The position numbers and the translations under genes were made by a program. A stretch of 64,000 nucleotides of DNA, taken from Pteria penguin (Eukaryota; Mollusca; Bivalvia; Pterioida; Pteriidae). Positions 43,101 through 52,100 of this stretch are shown piece by piece (positions within the stretch are counted from its first letter, which is position 1; every line of letters starts with the position of its first letter). The stretch is taken from NCBI GenBank assembly GCA_035048485.1, contig CM068588.1, positions 25,943,118-26,007,117 of the forward strand, in the 5' to 3' direction. The notes beneath the pieces are model-generated. The model did no database searches. It was given only the letters and a program-made list of their open reading frames with translations, and was not told the DNA's origin.

Positions 43101-46100
43101 TATCTGCTCCTCCTCTTCCTCCATAACCACCTCCACCATTCAGTGTTCCTACACCATCACCTGCGGTCAGTCCATGTCCACTAGTGGTCAGTACACCTTC
43201 ATCATCTACTCTCAGCCAGTCTGTGGTTAAGTGAAGGTTCCTGGCCACCATCTTACCCCCTCCTTCTATAGTAATGATGCCAGGATTCACACCATTGCCC
43301 ACCTATATAAAAAGCATCATGCAAATCTGCACAAAAAGCTTCATTACTGCACTAATCATGCTAATGTTTACTTAATAAATATGAAGGTCTACTGAATTTT
43401 ACTGAATAATAGTATTTTTAGAGAATATATAATATTGATTTTATAGAGTGAATCTGTATCAAGAAATCATATTACAAACACAACTCTTCTGTTTGTACAG
43501 CACAACGCCACTTCTGGGAACATATTACCAGCATGATACATCTATGTTCAGATGAATGTTCTGGGAAATCTTCGGTTCAAATCCTGAAGACTGTGTTGTG
43601 ACTGATTTCTAAATGTCGCCCTCAAAGCAATGTCACAAAAATACCGTATTTACTCGAATATAATACGCACCCGAGTATAATACGCACCCCCAACAATGAC
43701 CTCGAAAATCATGAAAAAAACGTCTAACTCCGTGTATAAAGCGCAGTAGAAAAATGCAAAACAAGATGTCAATTTCGTGTTGAAACTGCAAGACCGCGAG
43801 CTGAATTTGCTTTGCCGTATACCTGTTACAGTGTAGTCGCGTAACGTGTATTATAATCAAAAGCGGCACAGAACGACCTGCATTTTATTCATCGTGTGAT
43901 ATCAACGCTTTTCTCTCTTTCATTTCATTTACAATTAAACTCTCATAGACTTAAAATGTCTTAACTAGTACCCTCGTCCCAAACGATCGCTTTATTTTTT
44001 TAGAATGAACTGGCGTGTCTTCTATACTACGTGAACTTTACGCGGAGATCGCAGATGTTTGTGAAGACAAAATATATAAAGAATGAATGAATGAGTGTTA
44101 TTCAAACTGTCGATGCTCGTGCCGTTACGGTCAAGTTGTTTCACCTGTTGCGTAACTTTCGATTGACCAATTAAGGATAAATCATTATATCACTATATCA
44201 TTAATTAGAAACCATTGCTAAATAACACAGCACAAGTATTCTATCGTGTTCATTAAATGCCACACTGTAGACATTACTCCTGTTATCGCCTTGGGCATTT
44301 ACTATGGGAAGTATAACGCTCAACCTTTGAGTACACTTCGTATTGGAAGAAGAAGAAGAAGCGGACAGTATACAGACAATAGATATATCTCAAGCCTCGT
44401 GGGTTTGATTGACGGCTTTAGATACTTTAACGGACACACGCACCCCTCTAAATCCACCACTGAAGCTTAAAAGCGTGGAAAAAAAAGTTCCAGATTTCTA
44501 ACCCTATGTATAATTCGCAGTGGGAAAATGAGGGGTCAAATTGGCGAAAAAAAGTGCGTATTATATTCGAGTAAATACGGTATATTGAAATGCTTGCTAA
44601 CCCACAGTATAAAGCATATAACATACAATTTGTATATTTTTCATATCTTTAATCTTGACTGGACAGTTAGCCTCTTTGTATGTGTACACACTATCTAGTT
44701 TACTGTAAACTATCATTTATTAATGGCATAAGCAATCTTTATATCTAAAACTACATTGCCATGTTTAATACTCATGGCTTAGTTTTCACAGAAATTTGTT
44801 TCTTGAATTTTTCACCTCTTATAGAGCATACTTTATTCCTGGCATTGTTTTGGTGAAAAAACCACCATTGTGAATCTTGTTATAATAAATCATTTGGAAA
44901 TAAAAGACCATATACGTTATAACATCGATAGATCCTTACCCTGAGATCCCAGTAGTCAACATCCATTCCGTAATCACTCTTGAAATATAGCGTACCTTCA
45001 TCTTGTATTGTTAGGTTGGAAAATGTCACCTGTCTCGTAGCAGCAAGCTCAAAGGTCAAATTAAAACCTAAAAGAATAAAAATTTCATAATGAACAATAT
45101 ACCGCTGTTAATATTTACTTACACTGTTTACTTTGTAAAGTAACTCAAAGAGGTTTCGCTACTCTTTCATCGCAGTATGAATTACAAGATAGAAAGCGGC
45201 TCATCCAGGACATCTGTCACATGGAAGTGATTTTCTCTGTAAACCTCAAAAAGTGACTGTGTTTCCTACATCATTATATTGTTGAAATAATATCTTTTTT
45301 TAAGTTAAACAAACAAAAAAATTACAGCAAGAGTCCTCTATAAATCATCCTCTACATATTAATTTAACATTTCTGCAAAACGGTTGTTATTTCCAAAAGA
45401 ACCTCATCCCATTATCATGATGTAAACATTTTGTTACAATTTCCCTTCTCGGTGATGATATCATGAACATAGAAATTTTACATAATCATCAGATTATCAG
45501 AAATTTAGTAATTTCTTGAGGTTTCCAGAGTTGTCTTTCTTATATATCAAGGAATATTCTAGATGTCAAGGTAATAGAATATTGCAGCCAAATGTCCATA
45601 TTTTAAAAACACAATGTTTTTCATAGGAATGAAGTCATTATTCACAGAATATCAACAGTTACTGGGTGGTCATAATAGACCACAGCACCAATTGATTGTA
45701 ATGTGGAATGCAGGACACCTTAGATAGGTACAATAAAACACCAATCTTTACAAGCTAAAGAAAAAGATGAAATGACTTTCTCTCTTACGTTGCATTTCAT
45801 TTAATATCATCCATGAAAAACTCATTGTTTCCTTTGTCAGTTTTAATCATTTTTATTATGCCCCTGGATCGATAGATGGGGGCATATTGTTTTTGTCCTG
45901 TCTGTTTGTCTGTATGTCTGTCTGTCAACTTTAACCTTGGCCATAACTTATGAACTGTGAGGAATAGACACTTCATATTTCACATGTGCACTCAACAAAT
46001 GAAGTCCTTTCAAACGACACCAAAGTCAATGAACTTTTGACTTTTTGATCTTGACAATGAACTTCATGCTAAAAATAACTATTTGGACTTTGTTGCCAAC

Positions 46101-49100
46101 GGGAGCATTAGTGTTTCACAAACACAGCTTGTTCCTTCTATGATGTGGTAACATGACTAATATACAATCCAAATACAAATTTGCTGCTGGGCACTATTTA
46201 TGTGGAAAGGTTGGAACTTTAAACATGAAATCCTATAGTGACTCTTGTTTCAATCTCCAGTAAGATAGAACTAATCATGCCTTGCTTCAAAATGAGCTTA
46301 GCAGATAGGTACCTGAAGCTACCAGCAAATGTGCTGCATCTCCTACCACAGTACCCCATATCTTTACCCAATCACTGTTAAGGTATGCACTACTGCACAT
46401 GTCAGAGTTAATTCCCTTCGATTTCTGATCCAAACTTTGGCGAAATTCCACCGTAGCATGGGGAAGTGTCCAAGTGGCACCCTCATACAGAAAGGGGTGG
46501 TATGTAACATTGGCTCGGCGATATTTTGTGTCCTGAAACAAGAAGTTCCAAATATTGATGAAATAGTTTTTCCAAACAAATTATTTAGAGATCACATGGA
46601 AACTGTTTGTTTGTCCCTAAAATAACTTCTACCAGTATGTATTTCTCCTGGAATTTTCACACATATTTTCAAGGTGGACTGCTAATTTATCTATATAGTG
46701 AAGTTCAAATGGATGAAATTCCTTATTGTTTACATAATTTCACATTTAACAATATAATAGAAATATATTAATATCACACTGAAACTAATTTAACAAACTT
46801 TGGGAAAATTGGATTCTTACATCAATGATAATCAGTTTGTGGGTAGGAGGGATATGAAAATGTCCAGTATCATCTCCTATTATCTTAATAGACTTGATTG
46901 TGATGTCACTTCCTGTAGAAGTCAGATGAGCTGCACCATAGATTTCAACTGTTGTGAAGTCATAAACATGGGAATTTGCTGGTGGGAGCAAATATGCTAT
47001 CGCACCTGAAAGAAATCAATTAAATGATGTAAGACAGATTGCCTACCTTAAGGAGATTCCAGTTAATTCAGACACTATGCTGGAACCAGCCTAGACATAG
47101 TGGTATATCGGTGGTAAAGATGAGGTGTGTGAACACTCTACGAGGTAACATCACATGTTCTCTCTCCGTCAATAATATGCCAGAATTGGATGATTTTTCA
47201 TAACCACACATATACAGATACATCCATAAAAGATTTCTATTTTAGCAAGAATTATCATGTTATAACTCAATGCTCACTACAGCTTTCTGGTATCGAATCA
47301 GTTTCATTAACAAAGTACAAACATTATGAGGAACTGATTTTAATACATATGAATTCTACCACACATATTCCTCAAAATATACACAGAAAATGTAGAACTG
47401 ACTTTCAAACACATGAATACACATCTACACACACCCACACACAAAGATATATATAGTTTAAAGTAAAATCTTACCACTGTGAACATATGTATTGTAGTGA
47501 GAAATGTTCGCCGTAGACCCAGTTGGTTCTGTCACCTTTGGCAACTGACATTTGTTATCTACTCTCAAATTACGGCTTGTGTCACTTTCAAAATACATAA
47601 TGCCAGGACCACCTGGTTCATATCCTGTGCCACCTATAAGAATAAACATTTACAAATACATGAATGTTGTATAGACCGACAAAAAAAAAAATTAAGATTT
47701 AAGCAAAAGCAAAGAACACTGCAGAATCACATATGAATACTGTGTATCACATCTTTTCCACATCAACATCACTTTCAGTTTAACTGCAATAATCAATCTA
47801 AAATAAAACAAGAAACTGCTAAAAATATGGCTGAACTGCAAAGCAAATTCCATACAAGGTTAATGTCACAAGGTCAAAAGTCATGGTATCAATTGAAAGC
47901 TCTCGTCATAAAGAACCTATAGGTGAAGTATAAAATCCCTACCCCTATTGTTTCAAAAGATACAGCTAAAATCAAAGCTTGTTAAAAGTAGGTCAAAGTG
48001 AAAGGTCAAGGCCACTAGGTAAAAAGTCATGGCATAAGTTGAAAGCTCTGGCCATAAAAGGAACCTATGTGTGAAATATTATGTTATTATATTATATATG
48101 TTACCAGTATATACTCCTCTTAGTTGCTGAGAATTTGCTTCAACTAGATACTTAACCAAAATTTTGAAGGACAAATGGACAGACAAACAGATGGATGGAT
48201 GGACATCCCCAATCTATAAATTGGAATTGCTTTGCAATCTGGCCAAAAATATCACTGATGCTGTATCACTTTGAGAATCATGACAGCATACCAGCATACA
48301 TTCATCGACCCCTGGAAACCAGAAGTGAGACCACTTTATCCAGCATCTCCTGTTTGGCTAGCCATACTCACCAGGAATGTCTTAACATTCACATAAAATA
48401 TAATTTTCAAGTGGACCATTACATACATACTACATTTTTAGGGGATTGTTTTTATGAATGGTAGAATCAAAAATGAATTAAAATTGGCAAAGAGCACAAT
48501 TTATCATCAAGCCAATTTCACAAATTTATGCAAAATGTATGTTCCAATAGCAAAACAGTATCTATATCATATACAGCATCAAAAGAGAATAAAAATTCAT
48601 TTGAAGTGTTTAAACCATACATCTTTGACAGATAGTATTAGGTCATATGACATATCTGTGTATCTACCTCAACAGAAATTACAAATGCTGATTGTGAAAA
48701 TTTCATATTACATGAAACCAATTCAATAAATACAAATAAAAAGCTATATAAAAAGATTTCATGCAAAACTTTTTCATGGCATTATTATCCATGCTGGAAA
48801 ATTTCTATTTTCTGTTTTACAAAATTATAAAAAAAAAACTATATGTGTTACAGTGCAAAAGAGAAAACTGAAGACATCTAACAAAGCTGTGTGACAAAAA
48901 TAACCAAGGACATACACACAAAGTTGAAACTGGAAAAAATGCAAAATACAGAAAATCTATCTTAGTCTTCTAGGGCACATAATTCTGCTACAAATTATTA
49001 AGGAACCAAGTTAGAAGCTGAATTGCTCCCACTCTTACTACAACTACAACACTTCAATACCTCTATCCATTACTGATGTGAGTGATTGGAAACATTTATG

Positions 49101-52100
49101 CCTTTAGCCCAGACTTAGCTCCTTTATGTTGTGACATTCCTGTTTCATCATATATAAAAGACATTTTCCTATTAAAGTGTATAAATGAATACATGTAACA
49201 GAAACTTCATTTTAATCAGCTTGTTCCTTAAGGCCAAGTGCTAATACCCAACATTTTCATAAAACTCAAAGACTTTATTAAAAAATAGTCTGTGAAGGAT
49301 AGCAATTCTGCTTAATAAAGCTTTGATTTTATTTTTTACAAAATATTACTTACTTCCATTGTGACATTCAGAAATTAACATGCATAAAATAAACTATTCA
49401 TAGTTTCAACAAAGGACTGTACCTCTGATAAAAATTGTCAAAAATTATAGAGAATCAAACTTGGCCTAGATCAAAATAGTATTCAATCTCTATAAGATAT
49501 TCTGTAGTTATGGCATAGAAACCAAATTTTTCATAAATTTTTACGTCAAAAAAAGGCTCACAACTCTGTTAGAAAATACTGATATTTAATGAAAATTGAA
49601 TTTGTCCTATATTTTTAATAATTCAACATATATATATATATTTTTTTAAATTTTCAAGGCAGTCTGAAGATATGGAACGGACAGGAAGAGGGACAAACAG
49701 GTGTAAGATATTTTTTTAACACCCAAACTCCATATTCAAATTTTTAAAGGTGGGGACATAAAAAGAACCCCAAAACCTCTCATACACATGATAATTAAAA
49801 TAGATGAAAGAAAGCAAAACTACAAACCTTTTGCTGTGACAAGGTTGCTTGAATAGACTCCATATTTGAAAATGAAATTAATACGCCCTCCAGCCCCACC
49901 TCCTCCATTGCTACTCCCAGTTCCTCCATTACAGGATATTGTCCCAGTCATCTGTAGTTGGTTTCCAATCCTGGCTGTTATTGAACCACCACTTCCACCT
50001 CCTGCATGACCTCCCTATTGATAAATCAAAGGACTATATCCATATTTTTGTTAAATGAAGTACAACAATTTATCACAAAATAATCAGCTTTTCTTCTAAC
50101 CAACATTTCGATTTTGATTTATAGTGATTCCAGACTCCAGACATGTATTCAAATATTCATCCAGAATTAAAACTACGACTAATTGTTACAAACTGACCCA
50201 ATATTAACTGTTTTCTGATAGATTTTTCAATGCCAAAAACTTAGTCTAAATTAATATAGTTCAGTTTAGAACAGCATATATTCTTAGGGTTACAGGCACA
50301 AATGAATTTTCATGCTGTTCTGACTTACATCTGCATGTCCAGCCCCACAGTCCATGGTTCCTGTAAATGTCATATCATTGGTAACATACAGCAGCAAAAC
50401 CCCACCACCTCTTCCACCACGGTGGGTTCCTGAACTACCTCCAGCACTGCCCCAGGTCTCTGTTGTATATATACTGCCATATGGCATGGACGAAAGCTGA
50501 TGGGAGCCACGACCACCTCTACCACCATAGCTGCCACCACTGGCACCTGTGGCTGATGAATGCCCAGCACCTATTGAAATAAAACTGATCTTGAATGGTG
50601 TTTTGATCATTTTGTTAAAAGTACTGCTTTTGCATCACATTACCAGGGGAAAAATAAAATGTTAAACATATAGGCATGGAAACCTGAAGGATATTTTACA
50701 ACAGGTATTTGCAATTTATATTCAACTACTAGAAGCATAGTCACAATGACTGCTCTTTAATTAATATTTTAAGGAGTAGATATTTTAAAACATGTTTCTA
50801 AAAAACTCTTTTAAAGAAATGTCTCTATGAACTTTGTACTATATATTGTATTATACACATTTTCTACATTTTGTATTGTACAAATGTTCAGCCATTTCTA
50901 TTTCTTAGAGTTACCTTCTCATATTCTAGAGCAAGCCTTTCTGTAAAAGCCCTACAGATCCTCTGTTCATTAATATTTTTAACGACATGTTTGATAAAAA
51001 ACTGAGGAAAAGAAACCTTTGAAATACAGACAAGTATGAGTCACAAGACCACCTATACAAGCAATGTTAAACAATAGAATTCTACACTATTACTACCTGG
51101 CCCTTGATCTGTCATGTAACCACCAGCACGGACATCTATTCTGCCAGCAAGGTCAAGGGTCTTAGTATTTACATGAAGGGATCCAGCCTGGATTATTCCC
51201 GATATCTCCATGTCCTGCTGGACCTCAAACAGGGACAGTTGGTTGCCCATACTGCTGTTGGTAGGTTCACGCATGAAGTCTATGTCAAATCTATAGATAA
51301 TTGGTTAAACTTCAGTGTCCATAACTAAATCAATTTATAAAAGGTAACTAAACTTTAAAGTAAGATTTAAAGTACAAAAACACACAGACAGATAAAATAC
51401 AATATGCCCCCAAAGAAAATGTGAAAATCAGGTCATAAATGTGATAAAAAAAAAATGTGAATCACTAAAAGGTAGAGAACAAGGTGAATGTAGAGATATA
51501 GGATTCAAATTATATTTTTTCTAGGCTTATCCTTAAAACTAGATATGACTGCACCTCCTAATTCAATGTAAATTACTTAAATTCACAAGTATGACTTGAC
51601 ACAAAATTAAGGTCTTCACTTCCATTGATTTGACTCGTTGAATACAGGAGGAATAGTGCTTTTCATAAAAATTATGTCTTGGAGATACATCCAAAATGAA
51701 ATCCTTGCAAAAAAAGTCTCGAGAAAAATGTTAGTATTTTACAGGTATTTACTAGTTACAAAACATATCTACTTTTGAAAAAGCATAAAAATAGTTATAA
51801 CTACATTTACTGTTAAGACCTACATGTATACTTACTTGCTGTTGGTAGCCATGTAGATATAGCTGCTCCTAAGAGTTATAGGTGTTGTTGCATTGACCAA
51901 TCCAGATATGTTGAAAGTCAAAATTTCCACATCAGATGTTGGCTGCATGTGGAGAGTTCCTCCAATATCAGCATCCGTAACAACAAAATGGGTGTTACCA
52001 GAATAAAACACGCTATTTGACCCTGTAGTAAGGAGGTCAGCAAGGACATAGGATTCTCCAGCCCAGGGACCCAAGGGATGTGATGAAAGGGAGTCAAATT

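Noticed and set aside
44246..44470. Plus-strand frame with an Arg-rich run inside the TA-flanked transposon
   Set aside because: Short, no transposase motifs, and the Arg run comes from a GAA repeat.
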